A DNA stretch of 12,020 bases from Alphaproteobacteria bacterium (lineage in GTDB: Bacteria > Pseudomonadota > Alphaproteobacteria > ATCC43930 > CGMCC-115725): assembly GCA_005888425.1 (NCBI GenBank), contig VAZF01000341.1:1-12020 (forward strand). Reading direction: 5' to 3'. A program made the position numbers and the translations under genes. Below the pieces are notes generated by a model. That model searched no databases and was not told where the DNA came from. It saw nothing but the letters and a program-made list of their open reading frames with translations. Positions 1-7,530 of this stretch are shown one piece after another. Every line of letters begins with the position of its first letter. Position 1 is the first letter of the stretch.

Positions 1-309
1 ATTCTCGATGATGCCGTTATGCACGACCGCGACTTTGTCGGTCGCGATCGGATGCGCATTCTTCTCGATCGGCTGACCGTGCGTCGCCCAGCGCGTATGG
101 CCGATTCCGATCGTGCCGCGCACCGGCTCCTTCTCCAGTCGCGCGACGAGGTTCGACAATTTGCCCTCGGCGCGGCGGCGCTCGATGCGGCCGTTGATCA
201 GGGTCGCGATGCCCGCCGAATCGTAGCCGCGATATTCGAGGCGCTTGAGGGCGCCGACCAGCTCGTCGGCGACCGGTTTCTTGGCGATAATTCCGATGAT
301 GCCGCACAT
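1..309 (-). CDS. glmS: Glutamine--fructose-6-phosphate aminotransferase, N-terminal part (runs off left edge)
   Basis: Only the first 103 codons are in the window. GlmS makes glucosamine-6-phosphate from fructose-6-phosphate and glutamine, the first committed cytoplasmic step to UDP-GlcNAc. The visible part is the N-terminal glutamine amidotransferase (class II, Ntn-type) domain. It begins MCGIIGI, where Cys2 becomes the catalytic N-terminal nucleophile after Met removal. It also has the family motifs EYRGYDSAG (about residues 25-33), GIGHTRWATHG (68-78) and VVHNGIIEN (95-103). The start codon shares one base with the glmU stop (TGATG), so the two genes are very probably translationally coupled and co-transcribed. 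The frame is open to the window edge with no defect. The sugar isomerase domains lie outside the window. Confidence 0.97.
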   Translation of the reverse strand, partial: MCGIIGIIAKKPVADELVGALKRLEYRGYDSAGIATLINGRIERRRAEGKLSNLVARLEKEPVRGTIGIGHTRWATHGQPIEKNAHPIATDKVAVVHNGIIEN

Positions 310-1679
310 CAGCGATTCTTTCCCCGCAATTTGGCCTTGAGCTCGGCGCCGCGGCCGGGCTTGTTCGCCTGCCGCGCCCGCGCGATCGTCAACGCGTCCT
401 TCGGCACGTCCTCGGTGACGACGCTGCCGGTCGCGACATAAGCGCCGTCGCCGACCGTCACCGGCGCGACAAAGGCCGTGTTCGATCCGATAAACGCATT
501 TGCGCCGATCACCGTCCGGTGCTTGTTGAAGCCGTCGTAATTGCAGGTGATCGTGCCGGCGCCGATATTGGTTCCGGCGCCGACGTCGCTGTCGCCGAGA
601 TAGGAGAGATGATTGGCCTTGGCGCCGGCCCCGAGCCGGGTCGCCTTGACCTCGACAAAATTGCCGACATGCACGTCTTGTTCGAGCACCGCGCCGGGAC
701 GCAGCCGCGCGAAAGGGCCGACAATCGCGCCCGCGGCAATCGTCGCGCCGTCGAGATGCGAGAAGGAGCGGATCCGCACATTGTCGGCGACCGTGACCCC
801 CGGGCCGAATACGACGTTCGGCTCGATGACGACATCGCGCCCGAGCTGGGTGTCGGCCGACAGGAACACGGTTTCCGGTGCGATCAAGGTCGCGCCGTTT
901 TCCATCGCGCGACGACGCAGCCGCTGTTGCAGGATGGCTTCCGCCTCGGCCAGCTCGGCGCGGGTGTTGACGCCGGCCAATTCCTCGGCCGGGAGTTCCA
1001 CGGCGCGGCATAGGAGGCCCTGCGCGCGGGCAATCCCGACAATGTCGGTCAGATAGAATTCGCGCTTGGCGTTGTCGTTGCCGATCTTATCGACGAGCGC
1101 GAACAGCTGGCGCGCATCGACCGTCATGATGCCGCCATTGCAGAGGCCAATCCGGCGCTCCTCGGGGGTGGCGTCGCGCGCCTCGACGATGCGCGCGAGC
1201 GTGCCGTCCGGGTCGCACACAAAACGTCCGTAAGGGCTCGGATCGGGCGGGCGAAACCCGGCGGCGGCGATCGCCGCCGCGGGCTTGCGGCGGCGTTCCT
1301 CGAGCAAAGCCGCGATCGTCTCCGGCCGGAGCAGCGCCGCGTCGCCGAACAGCACAACGACATCGGCGAGGTCACCCTTGGCGAGCCGCGCTTCGAGCGC
1401 CGGGCGGGAGGCGCGCACGGCATCGCCCGTACCGCGCGGCGGCGACTGGATCGCGGTTTTCGCGGATGAGCCGCCGTGGGCGGCGGCGCGGGCGACCGCC
1501 TCCATCCCCTGGCCGATGACGACGACCGTCTCGGCGGGGGCGAGCGGCCGGAGCGCCTCGGTCACATGGCGAATCAGCGGCCAGCCCGCCATCTCGTGCA
1601 ACACCTTCGGGGTGGCCGAATTGAGGCGCGTGCCCTCGCCGGCGGCAAGGATTATGGCGGCGAAAGCTGGGTTGCTCAT
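309..1679 (-). CDS. glmU: Bifunctional UDP-N-acetylglucosamine pyrophosphorylase / glucosamine-1-phosphate N-acetyltransferase
   Basis: This 456-residue protein has the usual GlmU length. GlmU acetylates glucosamine-1-phosphate with acetyl-CoA and then uridylylates it to UDP-GlcNAc in the cytoplasm. The N-terminal uridylyltransferase half shows LAAGEGTRLNSATPKVLH (residues 11-28), PRGTGDAV (81-88), FGDAALL (111-117, with the metal-binding Asp about 113) and GVNTRAEL (236-243). From about residue 260 the protein is a left-handed beta helix of hexapeptide repeats. That half has HVGNFVEVK, NHLSYLGD (catalytic His about 357) and NIGAGTITCNYDG (371-383). The ATG start gives the normal family N terminus; upstream Shine-Dalgarno pairing is weak. 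It is followed by glmS with a one-base overlap and is divergent from the phosphatase gene across 117 bases. No confident promoter was found there. Confidence 0.97.
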   Translation of the reverse strand: MSNPAFAAIILAAGEGTRLNSATPKVLHEMAGWPLIRHVTEALRPLAPAETVVVIGQGMEAVARAAAHGGSSAKTAIQSPPRGTGDAVRASRPALEARLAKGDLADVVVLFGDAALLRPETIAALLEERRRKPAAAIAAAGFRPPDPSPYGRFVCDPDGTLARIVEARDATPEERRIGLCNGGIMTVDARQLFALVDKIGNDNAKREFYLTDIVGIARAQGLLCRAVELPAEELAGVNTRAELAEAEAILQQRLRRRAMENGATLIAPETVFLSADTQLGRDVVIEPNVVFGPGVTVADNVRIRSFSHLDGATIAAGAIVGPFARLRPGAVLEQDVHVGNFVEVKATRLGAGAKANHLSYLGDSDVGAGTNIGAGTITCNYDGFNKHRTVIGANAFIGSNTAFVAPVTVGDGAYVATGSVVTEDVPKDALTIARARQANKPGRGAELKAKLRGKNR

Positions 1680-1796
1680 GATCAGGCTCTAAGCGAACGA
1701 AACGCGATCATGGGACGAAGGGTTGCATGACCGCCGCGAAAGGCCAACACACAGATTATTGCGATTTATGACGAGGGCGGCGCACTGTTCACGGCG

Positions 1797-2465
1797 ATGC
1801 CCGATTTTCTGCTCGTCTTCGATCTCGACGGGACGCTGATCGACACCGTCCCGGATCTCGCGAACGCGCTCAACCAGGTCTTGCGCGAGCACGGGCACGC
1901 GCCGTTTGCGCCGCGCGAGGTACAGAACATGGTCGGCGACGGCATCCCGGCCCTGGTGACGCGGGGCTTTGCCTCGCGCGGCGCCGATGCGGCGGAGGTG
2001 CGCGAGGCCTTGCCGCGGTTTCTCGCCTTCTATGAGGCGAACGCGACAAATCTGAGCCGGCCCTATCCCGGCGTGCGCGACACGCTAGCCCTATTGCGGC
2101 GGCAGGGCTACCGCACGGCGGTGTGCACAAACAAGGCCGAGCGCGCGACCGTCGCGGTGTTGCGCGGTCTCGATCTCTTCGATCTGTTTGACGGTATCGC
2201 GGGCGGCGACCGGTTCGCGGTGCGCAAGCCCGATCCTGGGCATCTGTTGGGGCTGATCGACGAGTTGGGCGGCCGACCGGAACGCGCCGCGATGATCGGC
2301 GATAACGAGAACGACGCCGCAGCGGCGCATACCGCCGGATTGCCGCTCATCCTGATGCGTTACGGTTATGCGCGGGTCGATCCGGCGACGCTCGAACCGG
2401 CGGCGCTGCTTGACCATTTCGCCGATCTTCCCGAGGCGCTGCAGCGGCTCGGGCTCACTCCTTAA
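1797..2465 (+). CDS. gph: HAD-family hydrolase, phosphoglycolate phosphatase type
   Basis: This 222-residue protein has the usual length for Gph-like haloacid dehalogenase phosphatases. All four HAD motifs are visible. Motif I is FDLDGTLID (residues 8-16), with nucleophile Asp9 and acid/base Asp11. Motif II is CTNK (110-113). Motif III is Lys144 in RKPDP. Motif IV is GDNENDAAAA (168-177), with Asp169 and Asp173. The helical cap lies between motifs I and II, as in Gph. The likely reaction is removal of phosphate from 2-phosphoglycolate, but related HAD enzymes act on other small phosphates, so the substrate is inferred. The ATG gives a normal N terminus directly before motif I; its Shine-Dalgarno is poor. 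It is divergent from glmU, and its stop lies 11 bases inside the 3' end of the opposing DUF3108 gene. Confidence 0.88.
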   Translation: MPDFLLVFDLDGTLIDTVPDLANALNQVLREHGHAPFAPREVQNMVGDGIPALVTRGFASRGADAAEVREALPRFLAFYEANATNLSRPYPGVRDTLALLRRQGYRTAVCTNKAERATVAVLRGLDLFDLFDGIAGGDRFAVRKPDPGHLLGLIDELGGRPERAAMIGDNENDAAAAHTAGLPLILMRYGYARVDPATLEPAALLDHFADLPEALQRLGLTP

Positions 2466-3264
2466 ATTTGACGTCGGCGCCGCGGCCGTGCAGCTCGGCG
2501 AGATGGCCGGTCACGCTGCCGGCCTCGGTGACGAGTTCTACCTTGACCGGCAGCATCAGATCGCCCGGCATGAGGCGCGCGTACCACATCGTGCCGCGCT
2601 GCGGCATCTCCACCTTGTCTTTATCGGTCGTCCCGGCGACGTTCTCGCGCGTCATTTTGCAGGCCTTGGCGTCGCCGCTGTAATGCTGCTCCTTGGCGGC
2701 CGACAGTTTTTGCTCGCCGAGGTCGGTGAACTTGAGATCGTAGCGGTGATGCCCATCAAAGACCGGAACGGTCACCGTGCAATTGCCGCCCTGGCCCAAG
2801 CGCCGCTCGACCAGGAAATAGGCGGTCAGCGGATCGACCGCGTCGCGCGTCGGCTGGGCCTCGGCCTCGCGCTTCGCCGAGGGCGAGGAGCTGCCGCTCG
2901 CGGTTGCGTTGGCCCGGAAATCGATCTTGTCGTGACGCGCGGCCTTGTCGCGCCGGACATCGGCGCTATAGGCCTCGGGCTGCGCGCCGGCGGCGATGAG
3001 CCGGCCTCGCGCGGTGGATTTTTTCTGGAAGTCCTGGAAGAGCCCGGCGAGACCGGTCGTTTTCAGATCGCCGGTAATCGCATAGTTCGTGCCGCTTTCC
3101 TCAATGGTCGTGCGGTCGGTCGCGACATGCATGCCGGCGATCCCGAACACTTCGAAACGCAGCGTGATCTTGTCGGCGGCGGTGGCCGGGGCGGCGGTCA
3201 GCGCCAACATCGCGGCGACAAGGCAGCGGCGCGACAGACGCGGAAAGCGGCACAGAAGCGGCAT
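2455..3264 (-). CDS. DUF3108 domain-containing exported protein
   Basis: This 269-residue protein has a clear Sec signal peptide: basic residues near the start (RFPRLSRR), a hydrophobic stretch (CLVAAMLALTAAP) and an Ala-x-Ala site near residues 28-31. The mature part begins ITLRFEVFGIAGMHV and continues as a beta-rich DUF3108-type domain (DYALTGDLKT-like pattern, then a long C-terminal beta region ending VTGHLAELHGRGADVKF). Function is unknown for the family; periplasmic location is inferred. I chose the ATG at 3264 because GGGAGG lies 8 bases upstream of it, whereas an in-frame GTG at 3273 overlaps that Shine-Dalgarno. Its 3' end overlaps the convergent phosphatase gene by 11 bases. The Lys/Gln/Ser-rich stretch around residues 130-150 looks like a poorly conserved linker. 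Confidence 0.82.
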   Translation of the reverse strand: MPLLCRFPRLSRRCLVAAMLALTAAPATAADKITLRFEVFGIAGMHVATDRTTIEESGTNYAITGDLKTTGLAGLFQDFQKKSTARGRLIAAGAQPEAYSADVRRDKAARHDKIDFRANATASGSSSPSAKREAEAQPTRDAVDPLTAYFLVERRLGQGGNCTVTVPVFDGHHRYDLKFTDLGEQKLSAAKEQHYSGDAKACKMTRENVAGTTDKDKVEMPQRGTMWYARLMPGDLMLPVKVELVTEAGSVTGHLAELHGRGADVKFKE

Positions 3265-3272
3265 CGTCGACA

Positions 3273-3278
3273 CCTCCC
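3273..3278 (-). promoter_or_regulatory. Shine-Dalgarno deciding the DUF3108 start
   Basis: GGGAGG on the minus strand lies 8 bases before the ATG at 3264 and overlaps the alternative GTG at 3273. It therefore favours the ATG. Confidence 0.7.
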
Positions 3279-3320
3279 AACCGTGCCGCGGCAGCGCGGC
3301 CCGTCAACCACGCCGGCGCC

Positions 3321-3349
3321 TTGACAGGGTTCGGGGCGCCCTCCTAAAT
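3321..3349 (+). promoter_or_regulatory. Probable sigma-70-type promoter of the tRNA-Val gene
   Basis: A perfect TTGACA (3321-3326) is followed after 17 bases by CTAAAT (3344-3349), a weak -10 that keeps the AAT end. Transcription from it would start about 15 bases before the mature tRNA 5' end. A strong -35 at this distance is usual for stable RNA genes. Confidence 0.65.
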
Positions 3350-3370
3350 GCCCGGGCCGGATACGGAACC

Positions 3371-3445
3371 GGGCGCGTAGCTCAGCGGGAGAGCACACCC
3401 TTCACACGGGTGGGGTCACAGGTTCAATCCCTGTCGCGCCCACCA
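3371..3445 (+). tRNA. tRNA-Val (anticodon CAC)
   Basis: The 75 bases fold as a complete cloverleaf. The 7-bp acceptor stem GGGCGCG/CGCGCCC is perfect. The D arm is GCTC/GAGC with loop AGCGGGA. The anticodon stem is CACCC/GGGTG with loop TTCACAC, giving anticodon CAC (reads GUG, valine). The variable region is 5 bases, and the T arm is ACAGG/CCTGT with loop TTCAATC. The discriminator base is A and the CCA end is encoded. The D-arm and T-loop sequences resemble alphaproteobacterial tRNA-Val(CAC). I see no repeat of its 3' end elsewhere in the window, so nothing suggests it is a used integration site here. Confidence 0.97.
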
Positions 3446-3490
3446 CGACCTCGGTTCATCGAACATCGCCTCCCGGGCGTATGTTCCGAT

Positions 3491-3496
3491 GGGAGG
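3491..3496 (+). promoter_or_regulatory. Shine-Dalgarno supporting a GTG start for the DUF29 gene
   Basis: GGGAGG lies 5 bases before an in-frame GTG at 3502. The ATG at 3481, in the same frame, has no comparable site, so GTG is the better start. Confidence 0.6.
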
Positions 3497-3501
3497 CTTC
3501 G

Positions 3502-3983
3502 GTGCCCGAAGGCCTGCGGATCAGGGAGCGCCACGAAGACGCCTATGCCTGGGCACTTGCCCAGGCCGCGCGTCTGCGGCGTGGCGGCGCCGGGCTCAAA
3601 GGTCTTGATCGCGCCGAGCTCAGCGACTTTCTCGAAGAATGGGCCGAAGAGATGCTGTCCGGGGCGCGCAGCCAGCTCGTCAATCTGATGGCGCATGCCG
3701 CCAAGGTCGCCCGCTCTCGCAATCCGGCAGTCATCGGCCACTGGCGCAGCGAGTGCGTCGAGTTTCACGACCGCCTCATCGAAGAGTACCGCGCCTCGAT
3801 GCGCGACAGGATCGATATAGCGAGCCTGGGCGACGGGCCCGCCGCAAAGTCGAAGCAAGCTTCGCCGACCACGGCGAACCGGCTCCCGCATTGCCGCCCG
3901 ATTGCCCCTTCACTCTCGACGAGTTGATCGACCCGGAGCTCGATGTCGAGCGCCTCGTCGCCAAGCTCCGATCCGCCGAATAG
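3502..3983 (+). pseudogene. DUF29 family protein, split by a -1 frameshift
   Basis: The frame starting here encodes the N-terminal part of a DUF29 protein: RHEDAYAWALAQAARLR, then LDRAELSDFLEEWAEEM, then a region with HWRSECVEFHDRLIEEYRASM. The family's C-terminal signature, PPDCPFTLDELIDPELD, is in another frame (codon starts at multiples of 3) and ends at the TAG at 3981-3983. The frames must join near 3818-3840. Adding one base, for example a G to the GGG at 3835-3837, gives a continuous protein of about 160 residues, normal for DUF29. Function is unknown for the family; no catalytic motif is visible. It follows tRNA-Val and stops 20 bases before the thiolase, so they may be co-transcribed. 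An ATG at 3481 is an alternative start. If the indel is a sequencing error, this is an intact gene. Without repair, the first frame reads to 3927 with an unrelated tail. Confidence 0.8.
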
Positions 3984-3991
3984 GACGAAAC

Positions 3992-3996
3992 AGGAG
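3992..3996 (+). promoter_or_regulatory. Shine-Dalgarno deciding the thiolase start
   Basis: AGGAG lies 7 bases before the ATG at 4004. The open frame extends upstream to 3902, but that extension overlaps the DUF29 coding region and lacks thiolase similarity. Confidence 0.85.
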
Positions 3997-4003
3997 AAAG
4001 CTC

Positions 4004-5206
4004 ATGCGCAGCGCCGTCATCGTCTCCACCGCCCGCACGCCGATCGGCAGGGCCTATCGCGGCGCCTTCAATGACACTCAGCCGCAAACGCTCGCCGGGC
4101 ACGCGATCGCGCAGGCGGTGCGGCGCGCCGGCGTCGAGCCCGGCGAGATCGACGACGTCATCATCGGCGCAGCGTTGCAGCAGGGCGGCCAGGGCTCCAA
4201 TGTCGCGCGCCAGAGCGCGATGCGCGCCGGGCTTCCCGACACCGTCGCGGCGATGTCGCTCGACCGGCAATGCTCGTCGGGCATGATGGCGATCGCGACC
4301 GCCGCGAAGGAGATCATGCATGACGGGATGACGGTTGCGGTCGGCGGCGGGGTCGAGTCGGTCTCGCTGGTGCAGAACGAGCACATGAACCGCTACCGCG
4401 CGCAGGATCCCGCGCTCGTCGAACGCATCCCGGCGCTCTACATGACGATGCTCGAGACCGCCGAGATCGTCGCCGACCGCTACGGCGTCTCGCGCGAGGC
4501 GCAGGACGAATATTCGCTGCGCTCGCAGCAGCGCACCGCCGCGGCGCAGCAGGCCGGCCGCTTCGACGACGAGATCGCGCCGTTGTCGTCGGTCATGCTG
4601 GTGACCGACCGCAACACCGGCGAGACCTCGAAAAAATCGGTGACCTTGGACAAGGACGAGGGCAACCGGCCCGACACCAACCTCGAAGGCCTGGCCGGGC
4701 TGAAGCCGGTGTTCAAGGACGGCCAGCGGGTCAAGGAAGGCCGCTTCATCACTGCCGGCAACGCCTCGCAATTGTCGGACGGCGCCTCGGCGGCGGTCTT
4801 GATGGAGGCGAAGGAGGCCGAGCGCCGCGGCCTCCAGCCGCTCGGCATTTATCGCGGCATCGCGGTGGCCGGCTGCGCCCCGGACGAGATGGGGATCGGA
4901 CCGGTCTTCGCGGTGCCGAAATTGCTCGCGCAACACGGCCTCAAGATCGACGACATCGATCTCTGGGAATTGAACGAGGCCTTCGCGGTGCAGGTGCTTT
5001 ACTGCCGCGACCGGCTCGGCATCCCGCACGACAAGCTCAACGTCAATGGCGGCGCGATCTCGATCGGCCATCCCTATGGCATGTCCGGCGCGCGCATGGT
5101 CGGGCACGCGCTGATCGAGGGGAAACGACGCGGCGCGAAATACGTCGTCTGCACGATGTGCGTCGGCGGCGGCATGGGTGCGGCAGGGCTGTTCGAGGTC
5201 GCCTGA
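4004..5206 (+). CDS. Thiolase family protein (acetyl-CoA C-acyltransferase)
   Basis: This 400-residue protein is a full-length thiolase. Thiolases cleave 3-oxoacyl-CoA with CoA in beta-oxidation and related degradative routes, or condense acetyl-CoA units in reverse. The N terminus (AVIVSTARTPIGRAYRGAF) is typical. The nucleophilic Cys is about residue 90 in LDRQCSSGM. NEAFA lies in the C-terminal half. The active-site His is about residue 356 in SIGHPYGMSGAR. The second catalytic Cys is about residue 386 in CVGGGMGAAG. No defect is seen. The start follows a good AGGAG site, 20 bases after the DUF29 stop. It converges on the DUF1206 gene with a 19-base gap. Chain-length preference, and whether it degrades fatty acids or aromatic or dicarboxylic acids, cannot be read from the sequence, so no gene symbol is given. 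Confidence 0.93.
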   Translation: MRSAVIVSTARTPIGRAYRGAFNDTQPQTLAGHAIAQAVRRAGVEPGEIDDVIIGAALQQGGQGSNVARQSAMRAGLPDTVAAMSLDRQCSSGMMAIATAAKEIMHDGMTVAVGGGVESVSLVQNEHMNRYRAQDPALVERIPALYMTMLETAEIVADRYGVSREAQDEYSLRSQQRTAAAQQAGRFDDEIAPLSSVMLVTDRNTGETSKKSVTLDKDEGNRPDTNLEGLAGLKPVFKDGQRVKEGRFITAGNASQLSDGASAAVLMEAKEAERRGLQPLGIYRGIAVAGCAPDEMGIGPVFAVPKLLAQHGLKIDDIDLWELNEAFAVQVLYCRDRLGIPHDKLNVNGGAISIGHPYGMSGARMVGHALIEGKRRGAKYVVCTMCVGGGMGAAGLFEVA

Positions 5207-5225
5207 GGGCGGACCTCTCCAGCGT

Positions 5226-6028
5226 TCACGCGTCGGCGGGGTCGAAGCGGCGGTAGAATGCCGCGACAAAATCGAACAGGCTCGACCCGATAAAGGCCAG
5301 CCCGAACAGGCCGATCAGCACGCGGCCGTAGGTGACCTGGCGCAAGGCAGCCAGCACGCCGCCGACCTCGTGCGCCTCCCGCGGATTGCCGTAGAACGCG
5401 GCCGCGATCAGAAAGCAGCCGACCAGCGCGGCCGCGGCGCCGCGGCCGGCGATGCCGTATCGCGCGACAGGCCGGATCAGCCGCTTCTCCCGTTGCGGCA
5501 GCGCCACCTCGCGATCGACATCGCCAACGATGCCCCAAATGAGAAGTCCGGCGCCGCCCACCAGCACAGCCGCTCCGATAATCCCGATCAGCAGGCGGCC
5601 GTAATCCCAGGCCGACAGCCAGGCAATCCAGGACTGGACGTTGCGGTCGCCGCCGCCCCGAGCGCGATCCCGGCGACGTCGATCATGAACACGATGTAGA
5701 CGATGGCGTCGCCAAGCATTCCGAGCCCGCGCCACCAGCTTCGTCCGCGGGCATGCTGGGCTGTCGTGAGCCCGGCGATTGTGAACCAGCCCGCCAAGCA
5801 GGCGAGACCGAACGCGACTGCGATCAGGAAGATCGCGCCGATGGGATGTCCATGGCCGAGTTGCCCAGAGCCGAGCTGGACAGCATCGCTCGGGCCGGCC
5901 GGGCGATGGGCCGGCCAGATCGCGGCAATGGCCGCCGAGGCGCCAACGAGGAAATATACGACGCCGCGCGCGAGGTAGCCGAGCCGGCCCATCAATGTGA
6001 CCGCCTCGGAACCGGCCGTTGGCGGCAT
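5226..6028 (-). pseudogene. DUF1206 family membrane protein, split by a -1 frameshift
   Basis: The N-terminal part (MGRLGYLARGVVYFLVGASA and the hydrophobic segments after it, up to IVFMIDVAGIALG) is in one minus-strand frame. The C-terminal part (VQSWIAWLSAWDYGRLLIG, then RYGIAGRGAAAALVGCFLI, then VTYGRVLIGLFGLAFIGSS) is in another. Together they give the repeated DUF1206 pattern of about six membrane segments in three pairs, with G-R-x-L-x-G turns. The frames join near 5656-5659, a run of four C (GGGG on the coding strand). One more G there restores IALGGGGDRNVQSWIAW and a protein of about 267 residues, normal for the family. Function is unknown; inner-membrane location is inferred. The start is uncertain: ATG at 6028 is used, with GTG at 6049 or ATG at 5992 possible, none with a strong Shine-Dalgarno. 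It is divergent from MmgE/PrpD 1. Confidence 0.82.
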
Positions 6029-6127
6029 CAGACTTTTCGCGGCTTGCACGATGCGGCAGACTCAAAAACGCTGTCGGCTCAAACAGCGCCACGATCAGCA
6101 AAGTTGCGCGACCGGCGCCGGACGCGT

Positions 6128-6132
6128 GGAGG
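6128..6132 (+). promoter_or_regulatory. Shine-Dalgarno deciding a GTG start for MmgE/PrpD 1
   Basis: GGAGG lies 8 bases before the GTG at 6141. The open frame continues upstream to 5997, but that part overlaps the divergent DUF1206 gene and does not resemble the family. Confidence 0.8.
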
Positions 6133-6140
6133 ATATAGAG

Positions 6141-7529
6141 GTGACGATCATCGATGGCATTGCCGAGCGCATCGGCGCTATCCGTTACGAGGGACTGCCC
6201 GCGGAAGCGGTGCGCTGGGCCAAGGCGGCGATCCTCGACACGGTCGGCGTCACTTTGGCCGGCGCCGCCGAACCCTGCGCCCGCATCGCCGCCGGGGTGC
6301 TCGGTCTTGGGCAGTCGGGCGGCGAATGCCTGATCTTCGGCGGCGACCGGCGGGCGGCGCCGCTCGACGCCGCGCTGGTCAACGGCACCGCGGCGCACGC
6401 GCTCGATTTCGACGATGTCAGCAATTCCCTCGGCGGTCATCCCTCGGCGCCGATCCTGCCGGCGATCTTTGCGCTCGGCGAGGTCATTGACTGTCCAGAA
6501 AAACCAGTGGGGGGCCGCGATTTCATCACGGGGTATGTCGCGGGTTTCGAGACCGAGACGCGCATCGCGCGCGGTGTGCATTTCCATCATTACGAAAAGG
6601 GCTGGCACCCGACCGCGACCTTGGGCGTGTTCGGCGCGGCGGCGGCCTCATGCCACCTGCTCGGCCTCGATCGCGCGAAGACGGCGCAGGCATTGGCGAT
6701 CGCCGCTTCGCTCGCCTCGGGCATCAAGGCCAATTTCGGCACGATGACAAAACCGCTGCATGTCGGACACACCGCTCGCAACGGGCTGTTTGCGGCATTG
6801 CTGGCGCGCGACGGCTTCACCGCCAATCCCGCCGCGCTCGAACACAAGCAGGGTTTTCTGATGGTGTTTAACGGCGCCGGCAATTTCGACGCCGAGGTTA
6901 TCTTGCGCGATTGGGGCGAGCCCTACGACATCGTCCGGCCCGGGCTCGGCGTCAAGCAGCACCCGTGCTGCGGCAGCACGCATCCGGCGATCGACGCGCT
7001 GTTGCTGCTGCGCGCGGCGCATGACATCGCGCCGGAGCGGGTCGCGCGCATCGATTCGTGGACGCATCCGCGCCGCCTCGCCCACACCGACCGGCCCGAT
7101 CCGCAAAGCGGGCTCGACGCCAAGTTCAGCGTGCAATACTGCCTCGCGCGTGCGTTGCTGCACGGCCGCATCATGCTCGAGCATTTCGAGGGCGAGGCGT
7201 TCCGCGATCCGGCGGCGCGGGCATTGATGGCCCGCGTCCACGCCGCACCGCATCCGGAAATGGGTGATGCGAGCGACGAGCATCTCGGCGCCGAGGTTCG
7301 CGTCACCTTCGAGGACGGCAGCACGATCGCGCAGCGCGTCGGGGCGGCGCTCGGCCGCGGCAGGGATAATCCGTTGCCGGAAGAGGCGCTGCTCGGCAAA
7401 TTCGCCGATTGCGCCGGCCGGGCGCTGCCGGTGGCGCAGGTCGAGCGGCTGCAGCGCCTGTTGTTGCAGCTCGACGAAGTGCCGAGCGTGCGCGCCGTCA
7501 CCGCCGCGATCGCCGCGGCGGCCAGCTAA
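6141..7529 (+). CDS. MmgE/PrpD family protein 1
   Basis: This 462-residue protein has the family's usual length. MmgE/PrpD includes 2-methylcitrate dehydratase and cis-aconitate decarboxylase, which act on small polycarboxylic acids. The N-terminal helical domain has AKAAILDTVGVTLAG. Residues at the positions of the cis-aconitate decarboxylase active site are present: HALDFDD (Asp near 89), GGHPSAPILPA (His100), GWHPT (His156), TKPLHVGH (Lys204, His207) and HPCCGSTHPAID (His281, Asp285). A functional lyase or epimerase is therefore plausible; the substrate is not known. The GTG start with GGAGG replaces a longer frame running into the divergent gene. No prpB or prpC is nearby, so a methylcitrate-cycle role is not supported. 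Its stop is one base from the stop of the opposing aldehyde dehydrogenase gene. Confidence 0.92.
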   Translation: MTIIDGIAERIGAIRYEGLPAEAVRWAKAAILDTVGVTLAGAAEPCARIAAGVLGLGQSGGECLIFGGDRRAAPLDAALVNGTAAHALDFDDVSNSLGGHPSAPILPAIFALGEVIDCPEKPVGGRDFITGYVAGFETETRIARGVHFHHYEKGWHPTATLGVFGAAAASCHLLGLDRAKTAQALAIAASLASGIKANFGTMTKPLHVGHTARNGLFAALLARDGFTANPAALEHKQGFLMVFNGAGNFDAEVILRDWGEPYDIVRPGLGVKQHPCCGSTHPAIDALLLLRAAHDIAPERVARIDSWTHPRRLAHTDRPDPQSGLDAKFSVQYCLARALLHGRIMLEHFEGEAFRDPAARALMARVHAAPHPEMGDASDEHLGAEVRVTFEDGSTIAQRVGAALGRGRDNPLPEEALLGKFADCAGRALPVAQVERLQRLLLQLDEVPSVRAVTAAIAAAAS

Positions 7530-7530
7530 C

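Noticed and set aside
2368..3324. A 318-codon plus-strand frame opposite DUF3108
   Set aside because: Antisense shadow: the opposing frame has a signal peptide and a known domain, whereas this one has low-complexity Arg/Gly/Ala content.
3371..3983. tRNA-Val as the attachment site of an integrated element with DUF29 as cargo
   Set aside because: No direct repeat of the tRNA 3' end, no integrase and no compositional change is visible.
3776..5269. A 497-codon open frame on the minus strand opposite the thiolase
   Set aside because: It is the antisense shadow of a clear thiolase in high-GC DNA. Its translation is His/Arg/Asp-rich with no domain, and it crosses the DUF29 3' end.
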